The notes below the pieces were generated by a model that was not told where the DNA came from, did not search any database, and was given only the letters and a program-made list of their open reading frames with translations. A stretch of 53,228 bases of DNA, taken from positions 1 to 53,228 of the forward strand of contig PLNE01000076.1 in assembly GCA_003141695.1 (NCBI GenBank). Reading direction: 5' to 3'. Both the position numbers and the translations under genes were made by a program. Source of the stretch: Candidatus Dormiibacterota bacterium (lineage in GTDB: Bacteria; Chloroflexota; Dormibacteria; Aeolococcales; Aeolococcaceae). Positions 38,039 through 46,808 of the stretch are shown one piece after another (positions within the stretch are counted from its first letter, which is position 1; each line of letters opens with the position of its first letter).

Positions 38039-39565
38039 TCAGGCCGCCCGGGTGCGCGTCGGCCGAAGGCGCCGTATCGTCTTGCTCACGGCATCACGAA
38101 GCTGGTCGCGCTCGTCCTCGCTCAGGACCCGCAGCAGCAGGGCGAGGGCCGGGAAGACCACCAGGCCGCTCGCGATCCCCACCGCCAGCCCGGCCCGCGG
38201 CATGACCAGCTCCACGACCAGGGTCATGCACGCGGTGGCCACCAGAGCCTTGCCCAGCCGGACCAGGGTGGCCCCGGAGAAAGCCCTGCGGGTGAGGCCG
38301 ATTCCGATGCCAGCGATGACGAGCTCGGTCAGGACAAGGCTGATCGCCGCACCGATCGCTCCATTCCCCGTCCTGTGCTGGAAGTAGGGGATGAGAATCA
38401 GGTTGCAGATCGGGTTGAAGACGCTCGCGAGCGCCATCACCTTGGTCCAGTCCATCTGCCGCCTGCGGGCGATCAGGACCTGGTTGACCATGGTGCCGAA
38501 GTACATGAGGGGGAGGCAGCCCGCGAGGATCATCATCACCGGAACGGACTCGGCGAAGGCGGAGCCGTAGAGCAGATGGATGAGCGCCGGCGCCACCAGG
38601 ATGGTCCCGGCACAGACCGGCATGCTCAGGATCAGGACCAGCTCGATCGAGTTTCGCGCCGTGCGCCAGATCCCATCGCCGCCCTCCTCAGCTCCCTTCA
38701 CCATCTGGGGCAGCCAGGCGGTGGAAAGGATGGTGGGGATGAACATCAGGGTCCCGAACAGCTTGGTCGGCAGCGCGTACCAGCCCAGGACAGTGCTCGA
38801 GGTCATGAGCCCGACCATCAGGTCGTCCACCCAGAGGTAGATGGTGAAGAAGGCGGCAAACCCCCAGTAGGGCAGTGAGGCTATGAACAGCCAGCGCATT
38901 CGAGCCACCGTGACCCGCCAGTCGATCCGGGTGAGACCGCGCACCCAAAGGAAGTTGAGCCCCATGACCGCGGCCATCACGGTGATCGAGGTCAGCAGGA
39001 GACCGAGGGCGCGGACACCGAGCAGCACCAGGGCGACCGCGCCCGCCGTAACCAGCGTCTTGGTGATCACCCCGTTGTAGGCGAGGTATTTCATCTTTTC
39101 GGCGGCCTGGAACGCGGACTGGATGGGCTCGGCGAGCAGGTAGAAGATGCACATCCCCCAGCCCAGTGCGATGGCCATCCCCTCCTCCGGCCCGAGGTGG
39201 CCGAAGAGCGCGACCAGAATCACGGCACCGAGCACGGGCAGGGAGATGAGGCCACGGAGTGCGATCGACGTGCCGATCAGCTCCGGCGCCCGCTCCGGAT
39301 CTGCGGCAACCTCGCGAACCAACAGCGGCTGCATCCCCAGCCCGATCAGGACGGTGAGCACCCCTCCGGCGGCGACACCCAGGGTGTAGATGCCGATCTG
39401 CGCCGGGCCCAGTACGCGGGGGACCACCAGCGACCAGACGAGGCTCACGCACCAGGTCGAGATCTGACTGCCGGTGAGCAGCACGACGTTGCGGGCGAGG
39501 AGCGCGCCGGATCGGCGTGCGCCTCGTACGGGGGCGGCCGCTTCGACCACTGCCACGTCTGACAC
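38039..39565 (-). CDS. Wzx-type polysaccharide flippase
   Basis: A 508-residue membrane protein of the MOP/MATE-like flippase superfamily, with about 14 hydrophobic segments. The N-terminus has LLARNVVLLTGSQISTW and VPRVLGPAQIGIYTLG, typical of PST/Wzx proteins. These turn lipid-linked repeat units from the inner to the outer leaflet. The GTG at 39565 is preferred because it gives normal length; the frame extends to 39961 through sequence that is not membrane-like. With the Wzy-like polymerase at 45183 and the WbaP-like enzyme at 23862 it supports a Wzx/Wzy-dependent pathway. Its C-terminus is basic. Confidence 0.9.
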   Translation of the reverse strand: MSDVAVVEAAAPVRGARRSGALLARNVVLLTGSQISTWCVSLVWSLVVPRVLGPAQIGIYTLGVAAGGVLTVLIGLGMQPLLVREVAADPERAPELIGTSIALRGLISLPVLGAVILVALFGHLGPEEGMAIALGWGMCIFYLLAEPIQSAFQAAEKMKYLAYNGVITKTLVTAGAVALVLLGVRALGLLLTSITVMAAVMGLNFLWVRGLTRIDWRVTVARMRWLFIASLPYWGFAAFFTIYLWVDDLMVGLMTSSTVLGWYALPTKLFGTLMFIPTILSTAWLPQMVKGAEEGGDGIWRTARNSIELVLILSMPVCAGTILVAPALIHLLYGSAFAESVPVMMILAGCLPLMYFGTMVNQVLIARRRQMDWTKVMALASVFNPICNLILIPYFQHRTGNGAIGAAISLVLTELVIAGIGIGLTRRAFSGATLVRLGKALVATACMTLVVELVMPRAGLAVGIASGLVVFPALALLLRVLSEDERDQLRDAVSKTIRRLRPTRTRAA

Positions 39566-39675
39566 GATAGGGCAGCTACCGTGCGTGGCCAATGGTGATC
39601 GCCGGAAGGCCCGGCCGGGGATCACGGCTCCGAGCAGGACATCCGCCCAGCACCCACGGCCGATGTCCCGGCATC

Positions 39676-40938
39676 TCAGTCGCGTCGAGCGCTGCCGCCG
39701 GCCGGCCCATCCCCCGCCCAGATCGCCGCCAGCCGCCGGCCGGCGCCGCTGAGGCCGAAGCGCCGTTCCGCCGCCTCCGCCACCGCGCTGCGCGCCGCAC
39801 CGCTCCCTAGGGCGTCCGCGATCGCACCGGCGTAGGCGGCGGCACCGAGCCCCGATGCGCGGAACCCGTAGGGCTGCTCCAGCATCTCGGTGAACGGGTA
39901 GACGGGGAGGGTGACCACGGGAGTGCCCTGAAGAGCCGCCTCCGCAGCCACGTACCCCCACTCTTCGAAGAGACTGGGGAAGAGCAGCGCATCGGCGGCA
40001 CGCATCCGCCGGTGGACCTCGACGGCTGGTAGCCGGCCTCTCACCGCCACCGCGACCGCGCCGGGGAGGTGGTCGAGCCGATCCTGGATCGCGCCGACGT
40101 TTCCACCGACCAACTCCAGCTCCACTGCGTGCCCCCCGCCGCTCAGAATCGCGACGGCGTCGAGGGCGAGGCCCACGTTCTTGCGCGGGTGGCCGAGGTC
40201 ACCGCAGCAGAGGAGCAGACGGTATGGGTCACCGGGACCCCTCCCCTTTGCACCGTCCTCGCTTGGTTCGCCGAGCAAGCGGACCGGCGGGGTGCACTGG
40301 ACCGCGTCGAAGCCACGCCGGCGCAACTGTTCGGCCAGGATCCGGGTCGGTGTCACCACGATGTCCGCCGCGCGGTATCCCCGCACATCGTTGCGGTAAT
40401 GGAGGACCCCCTTGACCGCCAGGCCGGCGCGGCGGGGGAAACTGCCTCCGCTGTGCCGCCAGGTGCCGGTGGCCCGTCCCAGGACCGAGTGGGGGTGGTA
40501 CCAGGCTGCCACGAACACCCGCTCCGCCAGGGGCCGGACCGTGGCCGCCAGGTGGGGGTGGTTGAGGTGAACCGCATCGAAGCCGTGATCAATACGCGGG
40601 CGCGCTGCCGCCAGCGCCGTGTCCAGTCGGCGCGCCGCGTATCCGGGGGAGAGCCGCTCCCTCCGGCGCTGTGCCGTGGTGATCGGCCTCATCCCCAGCG
40701 ATACCACCCGTATGCCCTGCAGGCGGCCGCCCAGAACGGAGGCGAGCTCGTCGTCCGCGACCAGCAGGGTCACGTCGTCCACAGCCGTCGCAGCGGCTGC
40801 GGCCACCTGCTCGACGTAGGTGTTGACCCCGCTCAGGGTACCGTCGTGAACGCCCACCAGGACGCGGAGGCCGCGACCCTTCCCGGTCATGCGCGGGGCG
40901 GATGCGGCGGTCGGTGCGACACTCATGGTGGCAACCAT
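39676..40938 (-). CDS. GT4 glycosyltransferase
   Basis: A 420-residue GT-B enzyme. The N-terminal acceptor domain starts LRVLVGVHDGTLSGVNTYVE. The donor half has LLLCCGDLGHPRKNVGLALDA and the E-x7-E motif in FPSLFEEWGYVAAEAALQG, followed by TPVVTLPVYP. The ATG at 40938 is chosen among several in-frame starts because the protein then begins just before a usual GT4 N-terminus. It is divergent from the next GT4 gene; the roughly 218 bases between them probably hold both promoters, but I see no clear boxes. It likely adds one residue of the repeat unit. Confidence 0.86.
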   Translation of the reverse strand: MVATMSVAPTAASAPRMTGKGRGLRVLVGVHDGTLSGVNTYVEQVAAAAATAVDDVTLLVADDELASVLGGRLQGIRVVSLGMRPITTAQRRRERLSPGYAARRLDTALAAARPRIDHGFDAVHLNHPHLAATVRPLAERVFVAAWYHPHSVLGRATGTWRHSGGSFPRRAGLAVKGVLHYRNDVRGYRAADIVVTPTRILAEQLRRRGFDAVQCTPPVRLLGEPSEDGAKGRGPGDPYRLLLCCGDLGHPRKNVGLALDAVAILSGGGHAVELELVGGNVGAIQDRLDHLPGAVAVAVRGRLPAVEVHRRMRAADALLFPSLFEEWGYVAAEAALQGTPVVTLPVYPFTEMLEQPYGFRASGLGAAAYAGAIADALGSGAARSAVAEAAERRFGLSGAGRRLAAIWAGDGPAGGSARRD

Positions 40939-41156
40939 CGTCGCCCATGCCGGCCGGCCGGCACAACTGAAATCGCGGCAGGGAACCGGGACATCCCGGT
41001 CCGCAAGGTGGGCGGTCGCGGCCGCCTGACCAGGACCCCTGCCGCGCCCAACCCGGTGGGACCGGCCCGGAACCCCGCTCCTCCCATGGCCGGGATCGCT
41101 TCCGCTGAATACGATCGAAGCGTCATGGCCATCGATTCCAACCCGTGCCCCCCAGA

Positions 41157-42455
41157 ATGAGCCGCGCGCCCTCCGCGCCGGGCACCGACCTGGCCGCAAC
41201 GGACGCCCGCCGTCGCATCCTCCTGATCTGCCCCGAGCCACCGGCACCGCCCACCTGGGGCTTTGCGCTGCGCGTCTACCACCTCGGTCGCGAGCTGGCT
41301 CGCCACCACGACGTCACCCTGCTCACCTACGACAGGGGCGACCCCAGCCGCGACTGGCGCCAACTGGAAGAGCTGTTCCGGGTGCGCCGGGTGGAGGCGC
41401 CGAGTTCGGCACGCAGCAAGCGCAGGACACAGCTGCGCTCGCTGCTCTCTCGGCGTTCGTACCACCTCGGCTCCCTTCGCTCCGCGGGAATGCAGCGGGC
41501 CATCAACGAGCTCACGGCCGGAGAGCGTTTCGACGTGATCCAGGTCGAATCCAGCCAGATGTCCGGTTTCGACTTCCCCTCCGGGCCGACGCTCGTGCTC
41601 GACGAGCACAACGTGGAGCACGACCTCATGCGCCGGGTCGCATCGGTCGAGAGCTCGTGGCTTCGCCGCTTCTACCAGGGCATGGAGCAGCGCAAGGTGC
41701 GAGACGAGGAGATCGCCGCCTGGCGGCTCGTCGACGGCTGCACGGTGACCTCGGTCCAGGACGAGCGCACGGTTCACGAGGCGGCGCCCGCCACGCCCAC
41801 GAGGGTGATCACCAACGGCGTCGACCTCGAGCATTTCGCGCCCATCCCCGGCACCGTCACCCCGGACAGCATCGTCTTTGTCGGCAGCATCAACTACCGA
41901 CCCAACACCGACGCCGTCCTCCACTTCGCGACGCGGATCCTCCCCCTGGTGCGGCGAGCCAGGCCGGCGGCCACCTTCGCAGTGGTCGGCCAGGGCGCGC
42001 CGGCAGCCGTCCGGCGCCTCGAGGGTCCGGGAATCCGCATTCTCGGTGGCGTTCCCGACGTCCGGCCCCACCTCGCCGACGCCGCGGTGGTGGTGGTCCC
42101 GCTCCGGATGGGCGGCGGCACCCGCCTCAAGGTGCTGGAGGGGCTCGCCATGGGCAAGGCTCTGGTGAGCACCTCGCTCGGCTGCGAGGGCATCGACGTC
42201 AAGGATGGCCGGCACCTCCTCGTCGCCGACTCACCGGAGCGCTTTGCCGAGGCGGTCGTCAGGCTGATGGCCGACGCGGAGCTCCGGCGCGAGCTGGGTT
42301 CTGCGGGACGCGAGCTTGTCGAGCGCAGGTATGGCTGGGCGGCGGCCGCCGCGGAGTTGGACGCCTTCCACCTACAGCTCTCCGGCTCCACGCGTGCCGG
42401 CCGAACCCGGCCAGTCCCAGCGTCGCAGGCCCTGGCGACGGGAGGGTCCTCTTAG
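41157..42455 (+). CDS. GT4 glycosyltransferase
   Basis: A 432-residue GT-B enzyme. The N-terminal half has ILLICPEPPAPPTWGFALRV and LVLDEHNVEHDLMRRV, a pattern common in sugar transferase/PEP-CTERM-associated GT4 proteins. The donor half has IVFVGSINYRPNTDAVLHFA and the motif RMGGGTRLKVLEGLAMGKAL with the conserved Glu. GTG at 41145 is an alternative start. It is followed after one base by the methyltransferase gene, so the two form a unit. The STELLO-like EHNVEH motif is also seen in exosortase-linked clusters, but that link is only suggestive here. Confidence 0.87.
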   Translation: MSRAPSAPGTDLAATDARRRILLICPEPPAPPTWGFALRVYHLGRELARHHDVTLLTYDRGDPSRDWRQLEELFRVRRVEAPSSARSKRRTQLRSLLSRRSYHLGSLRSAGMQRAINELTAGERFDVIQVESSQMSGFDFPSGPTLVLDEHNVEHDLMRRVASVESSWLRRFYQGMEQRKVRDEEIAAWRLVDGCTVTSVQDERTVHEAAPATPTRVITNGVDLEHFAPIPGTVTPDSIVFVGSINYRPNTDAVLHFATRILPLVRRARPAATFAVVGQGAPAAVRRLEGPGIRILGGVPDVRPHLADAAVVVVPLRMGGGTRLKVLEGLAMGKALVSTSLGCEGIDVKDGRHLLVADSPERFAEAVVRLMADAELRRELGSAGRELVERRYGWAAAAAELDAFHLQLSGSTRAGRTRPVPASQALATGGSS

Positions 42456-42456
42456 G

Positions 42457-43158
42457 ATGTCCGCCGCACTCGACCGTGAGATCTTCACCGACGGGTCGTA
42501 CGCCGACATCTTCCGGCCCGACACCAGCAGCGACCCATTTCACGCCCTCTACCGCCGCAAGCGGGACGACGTTCTCGCCGCCCTCGCTCAGTTGCCCGAG
42601 AGCAGTCGCATCCTCGACCTCGGCGGGGGCATGGGACGGATCGCGGTGCCCCTGGCGGCCCTCCACGCGGTGACACTGTGCGACATCTCGAAGCGGATGC
42701 TGGATCTGGCCGCGGCGAACGCCCAGCGCGCCGACGCGCCGGACGGGCACCTGATCCTGCGTCAGCTCGACGCCGGCAAGCCACTGCCCTTCCCGACGGC
42801 GAGCTTCGACGCCGCCGTCGCGCTCGACCTGCTGGTCCATCTCCCGGACCCGGTGGCGACCCTGCGCGAGCTGCGCCGGGTGCTTCGACCGACAGCCGTG
42901 CTCCTCGTGGACATGACCAACTCCAACCCGCTGTGGACGCTGCGCTACCCGCGCTACGTGGGACGGCGTCCGCGAAGGTGGCTCGCCACCTGGCGCGGAG
43001 GAGGGGTGCTGCCGGATTGGCAGGAGATCGTCCACCACCACGGGCGCCGCGAGTTCGAACAGATGCTGTCGGACGCCGGCTTCCGGGTGAGCGGTCGCCG
43101 GGACTACGGACCGCGCCTCTCCCCCAAGTGGTTCCTGCGCCGCTGCCACCCACGCTGA
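42457..43158 (+). CDS. SAM-dependent methyltransferase
   Basis: A 233-residue class I methyltransferase. Motif I is ILDLGGGMGRIAVPL, motif II VTLCDISKRMLDLA, the aspartate-rich QLDAGKPLPF follows, and motif IV is FDAAVALDLLVHLPD. These fit the methyltransferase 11/25 group. It starts one base after the GT4 stop, with GGAGGG upstream. The C-terminal part has a basic patch (RRPRRWLATWR) that could sit at the membrane surface. It is likely to methylate a sugar in the polymer or its lipid carrier (inference). Confidence 0.86.
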   Translation: MSAALDREIFTDGSYADIFRPDTSSDPFHALYRRKRDDVLAALAQLPESSRILDLGGGMGRIAVPLAALHAVTLCDISKRMLDLAAANAQRADAPDGHLILRQLDAGKPLPFPTASFDAAVALDLLVHLPDPVATLRELRRVLRPTAVLLVDMTNSNPLWTLRYPRYVGRRPRRWLATWRGGGVLPDWQEIVHHHGRREFEQMLSDAGFRVSGRRDYGPRLSPKWFLRRCHPR

Positions 43159-43275
43159 GGCGTGCGCATCCGGCACGGTCCCGGGACATCCGCCCACACA
43201 GGCGGGGACATGGGCGGTGGACACTGAGGTTGCTCCCATTCCGGTCCCGGTTGATCCGATCGAGACTATGGAGTC

Positions 43276-44304
43276 ATGAGATTCCTCGAAACCCTCTTCC
43301 GCCACCGGTTGCTCGCGATTGCTCCCGTGATCCTCGGGCTTCTCGTGGCCGCTGGCTACGAGGTGGCTCAGCCACACTCCTACACCTCGACCGGTGACCT
43401 CTGGGTCGACGCCACCACCCCCGGCCAGAGCAACGCCGGGACAAACACGTACGTGGACCCCTCGACCAACCAGCAACTGGTCATTCAGGAACTGCTCACC
43501 AGCCGGTCCTTCGACATTTCCGTGGGTCAGCGGGGCGGGCTGGCCGGTTACCTGGGCGCGCACCCCGGCGGCGAGGCCACGGGCCTGGCCGCAATTCCGG
43601 GTCTGAAAGACCTTATGGGCTCGTCCCAGGCGCCTGTCGACGACCAGATCGTGACCCTGCTCGCCACCGAGGTTACGGTGGCCACGGCCGGTCCTCAGAT
43701 CGACGCCATCACCGCCACGGGGCCGACCTCCGCCGTCGCCGCCGGCACGGCCAGCGCAGTCATGGCCGAGTACGCGAGCCAGGTGGCTCAGGAGCAGACA
43801 GCCAGCGACCAGCTGGCCGTGACGTACTACAGCCAGCAGGTCAGCCAGACCCTGGTCGCCGAGCAGACCGCGGAGCAGAACCTCGAGAGCTTCAGGGCGG
43901 CGAACCCGGGCGTCCCCGCTGACGGCACCGGTAACGCCACCGCCACGGCGCTCATCCAGGCGGCGGCCGACGCCACCACCGCCTACGAGGCGCTGCTCCA
44001 GCAGTACGACACCGCCGAGCTCACCCTCGAAGACGCGTCGAACAACGTCGGCTTCCGGGTGATCGACGCACCCCAGGCCGGAACACCGATCAGCACCAGC
44101 AAGAAGCTGCTGGGCGCGGGCCTCGCCGGTCTCCTCGTGGGCATCGTCGTCAGCCTGCTGATCATGAGCGCGCTGACCGCCGCGGACAAGACGGCGTACC
44201 GCGCGGAGGACATCAAGCGCACGCTCGGCCTGGAGGTGGCGGGCAGTATCGGGCGCGTCGCGGGCGGCACGTCCGGTGCCAGCCCCCAGGGGACCCAGGC
44301 GTGA
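43276..44304 (+). CDS. Wzz/capsular chain-length regulator-like protein
   Basis: A 342-residue protein with the layout of polysaccharide co-polymerases: an N-terminal membrane helix (LLAIAPVILGLLVAAGYEVA), an extracytoplasmic region of about 240 residues with a coiled-coil-like Gln/Ala-rich section (about 160-260), then a Pro-poor approach to a second helix (LLGAGLAGLLVGIVVSLLIM near residue 282) and a cytoplasmic tail. These proteins set polymer length together with a BY-kinase. The next gene encodes a BY-kinase-like protein whose GTG overlaps the stop. The intergenic stretch 43159-43275 holds no clear element beyond GGAG near 43266. Confidence 0.8.
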   Translation: MRFLETLFRHRLLAIAPVILGLLVAAGYEVAQPHSYTSTGDLWVDATTPGQSNAGTNTYVDPSTNQQLVIQELLTSRSFDISVGQRGGLAGYLGAHPGGEATGLAAIPGLKDLMGSSQAPVDDQIVTLLATEVTVATAGPQIDAITATGPTSAVAAGTASAVMAEYASQVAQEQTASDQLAVTYYSQQVSQTLVAEQTAEQNLESFRAANPGVPADGTGNATATALIQAAADATTAYEALLQQYDTAELTLEDASNNVGFRVIDAPQAGTPISTSKKLLGAGLAGLLVGIVVSLLIMSALTAADKTAYRAEDIKRTLGLEVAGSIGRVAGGTSGASPQGTQA

Positions 44305-45038
44305 GCGGGCAGCCCCTCTCCCACCCGGCACTCTCTCGGGTGTCCCCCTATCGCACCGCTGACGCCCCCGAGCAGGCACGGCCTGCCACCGACGAGGCAC
44401 AGCGCGCCCAGTCGCTGCTTCCGCGCTCGGTGCTCCAGGGATGTCGAGAGGTGCTTCAACGAATCAGCGATCAGGAACCACGCAGCTACGGCGTGACCAG
44501 CAGCCTGCGCGGCGAGGGCCGGAGCACCATCGCCGTGGGGATGGCCCTGGTCCAGTGGCTCGACTACGAGCGGCGCACCGTGCTCGTCGACCTCGACCTC
44601 GAGCACCCCACGCTCCACGAGCGATTCGGGGTCAGCGACGGGACCGGGCTTGCCGACCTGGCTGATGGCCATTTCGCGGTGGAGGACTACCTCCAGCGAA
44701 TCGCCGGCGACGTGTGGCTGCTGAGCGCCGGACGGCTGCGTGAGGACGCCCCGCGGACCCTCGCGAGGCTCGCCCAGGGCACGGTCCTCCCTCAGCTCGA
44801 GGAGTGGGCGGATGCGCTGGTCTTCGACCTGCCTCCCCTTCTGGGATCGCCGACCGGCCCGGGGGCAGCCAAGCTCTGCGCCACCCCGGTGATGGTGGTC
44901 CGGGCCGGGCTCACCCCTCTGCCCATCGTCAAGCGAGCGACGGACAGCCTCCCGGTGGCTCCACCGGTGGTGCTCAACGGTGTCCGCTCCGCTCTCCCGG
45001 CTTGGATCCGGCGAGCCACGGGTGACTGGAAGGCATGA
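44301..45038 (+). CDS. BY-kinase-like ATPase with altered Walker A
   Basis: A 245-residue protein of the CpsD/CapB/Wzc-kinase type. The P-loop region reads SSLRGEGRST (about 67-76), where the invariant Lys of Walker A is Arg74. Walker A' is kept as VDLDLEHPTLH with Asp97 and Asp99. The Walker B-like segment is VFDLPP with Asp176. The usual C-terminal Tyr cluster is missing; the tail ends in a basic, Trp-containing segment. Loss of the Lys should weaken or abolish ATP hydrolysis and phosphotransfer, so it may act as a structural partner of the Wzz-like protein (inference). The start overlaps the Wzz-like stop and the stop overlaps a 47-residue gene. Confidence 0.82.
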   Translation: MSGQPLSHPALSRVSPYRTADAPEQARPATDEAQRAQSLLPRSVLQGCREVLQRISDQEPRSYGVTSSLRGEGRSTIAVGMALVQWLDYERRTVLVDLDLEHPTLHERFGVSDGTGLADLADGHFAVEDYLQRIAGDVWLLSAGRLREDAPRTLARLAQGTVLPQLEEWADALVFDLPPLLGSPTGPGAAKLCATPVMVVRAGLTPLPIVKRATDSLPVAPPVVLNGVRSALPAWIRRATGDWKA

Positions 45039-45178
45039 TCTGGCCACTGCTGGCGTCGTTCGCCATGGTCGGCGTCGCCCTGATCTGGCGTGAGCGGGCC
45101 CGGAAGGCTCAGATGGCAGCCCTCGTAGTGACGGCGATCGCCCTCGGCTACGTCTGGATCAACCTGGGCAAGGTGTGA
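45035..45178 (+). CDS. 47-residue membrane protein in the polymerase operon
   Basis: A short frame whose ATG overlaps the BY-kinase-like stop (ATGA) and which ends four bases before the polymerase GTG. The protein starts MIWPLLASFAMVGVALIWR, then a short basic loop (ERARKAQ), then a second hydrophobic stretch (MAALVVTAIALGYVWINLG). It is thus a two-helix hairpin with both ends likely outside and the basic loop inside. The exact fit between two genes supports coding. No family is recognised. It may be a small subunit of the Wzy/Wzz assembly (inference). Confidence 0.72.
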   Translation: MIWPLLASFAMVGVALIWRERARKAQMAALVVTAIALGYVWINLGKV

Positions 45179-45182
45179 GGCC

Positions 45183-46808
45183 GTGGCGGTCACCGCCCTG
45201 AGCGTTGCCGACCTCCAGCGCAACGAGAGGGCGCGACGCGCCCTTCTCGGCGGCGCCGGGATTGCCATCGCAATCCTCCTCGGGCTCGCCGCAGGCGCGA
45301 TCGGCAAAAGCCAGGATGCGATCGGGCTTGCGATCGCCGTGGCCCTGCCCGTCATCTGGTGGTGGGCCCCGGCGACCGGGGTCATCACCCTGCTGGGCTG
45401 CTCCGCGGTCGTCGAACAGTTCCAGTACTCGATCGCGGGCAAGCCCGGGCTGGACGCCTTCACCGACAAGATCCCCTTCTTCACGAGTCTCCAGGGCGGG
45501 GTCGGCCTCAGCGGTCTGGTGTTCAGCCCCGCCGACCTCTCGGTGATCGTGCTGCTGCTGGTCTGGCTGACGCGTGGAGTGACCCGGGGGGAACTGCGGC
45601 TACCGCGCTCCCAGGTATCGGCGGCGGTGGCCGTGATGGTGCTCCTCGCCCTGCTCGCGCTCGTGCGCGGGGTGGGCCTGGGTGGCAACGACACCCGGGC
45701 CGCGCTCTGGGAGGTCCGCCCCTGGATCTACTTGGGCGCCACCTATCTGTTCGCTTCGCAGTTCATCACCACGCGCCGAGCCTTCCAAGCGGTGCTCTGG
45801 ACCCTCGTGCTGGGCAGCGGCTTCAAGGCGATCCAGGGCGTGTACATCTGGATCCAGACGCGCGGCCTCAACCTGGGCACAGCACCCGCGATCCTCGCCC
45901 ACGAGGAGTCTTTCTTCTTTGGGCTGTTTGCGATGCTCACACTCGCTCTCTGGCTGTACGGGCAACGGGGATGGCTGCGGACCACCGCCACCGCCCTCCT
46001 CCCCCTGGTGCTTCTCGCCGACTTCGCCAACTCCCGGCGCGACGCCGTCCTGATCCTGGGCGCCGGCACACTCGTGTTGCTGGTCCTCACCTACGCGGCG
46101 CTCCCCGAGCGCAGGGCGATGCTGCGCCGAGTTGCCGTGGCGGCGCTCCTGGTGAGCGCGGTTTACCTCCCCGCGGAGTGGAACGGCAGCGGCACGTTTG
46201 CCGAGCCCGCCCAGGCGGTGCGCTCGGCGATCGCCCCCGATGCGCGCGACCAGCTCTCGAATCAGTACCGGATCAACGAGGACGCCAACATCGGGGACAA
46301 CATCGCCCACGGCAACCCCCTGCTGGGCACGGGTTTCGGGGTACCGATCGACTACGGGTACGTTCCCATCGTCAACATCCAGAACGTCGACAGCATGATC
46401 CTCTGGGAGCCGCACAACGACGTGCTCTACATCTGGATGCGCATGGGCATCCCCGGCGAGCTGGCTCTCTGGCTCCTGATCGCCGCCGGCATCCTCGCCG
46501 GGACGCGGGCAACACGCTCCACGGACCGGGAGGTGGCCGCCCTCGGCGCCGTGGTCGCCTCAGCCACGGTCGGATGGCTGTTGATGGGCTACACCGACAT
46601 GGGATTCACCTGGTTCCGGATCGCCATCGTGTTCGGCGGCCTGCTCGGCCTCCTGCACGCCAGAATGTCCCGCGACCCGTCACTGGCGGCTCATGCCCGG
46701 AACGATGTCCCTGCGGCGCGATCGGCGCGACCTGCCGCTTACGGGGCATCCTCCCCGCGCCCGCAGCCGGCCGCCCTGCTCGTGGCCGTGAGGGATGACC
46801 GCCTGTGA
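45183..46808 (+). CDS. O-antigen ligase/Wzy-like polymerase
   Basis: A 541-residue membrane protein with about 12 helices, starting at GTG. The large extracytoplasmic loop near residues 340-410 contains NQYRINEDANIG, GTGFGVPIDYGY and LWEPHNDVLYIWMRMG. The His-Asn pair in this loop matches the Wzy_C/O-antigen ligase signature, where a conserved H in a PHN context is typical. It would join lipid-linked repeat units on the outer face of the membrane. It lies downstream of Wzz-like, BY-kinase-like and microprotein genes and overlaps the acetyltransferase gene (GTGA). A polymerase is more likely than a ligase because no lipopolysaccharide core genes are seen. Confidence 0.85.
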   Translation: MAVTALSVADLQRNERARRALLGGAGIAIAILLGLAAGAIGKSQDAIGLAIAVALPVIWWWAPATGVITLLGCSAVVEQFQYSIAGKPGLDAFTDKIPFFTSLQGGVGLSGLVFSPADLSVIVLLLVWLTRGVTRGELRLPRSQVSAAVAVMVLLALLALVRGVGLGGNDTRAALWEVRPWIYLGATYLFASQFITTRRAFQAVLWTLVLGSGFKAIQGVYIWIQTRGLNLGTAPAILAHEESFFFGLFAMLTLALWLYGQRGWLRTTATALLPLVLLADFANSRRDAVLILGAGTLVLLVLTYAALPERRAMLRRVAVAALLVSAVYLPAEWNGSGTFAEPAQAVRSAIAPDARDQLSNQYRINEDANIGDNIAHGNPLLGTGFGVPIDYGYVPIVNIQNVDSMILWEPHNDVLYIWMRMGIPGELALWLLIAAGILAGTRATRSTDREVAALGAVVASATVGWLLMGYTDMGFTWFRIAIVFGGLLGLLHARMSRDPSLAAHARNDVPAARSARPAAYGASSPRPQPAALLVAVRDDRL

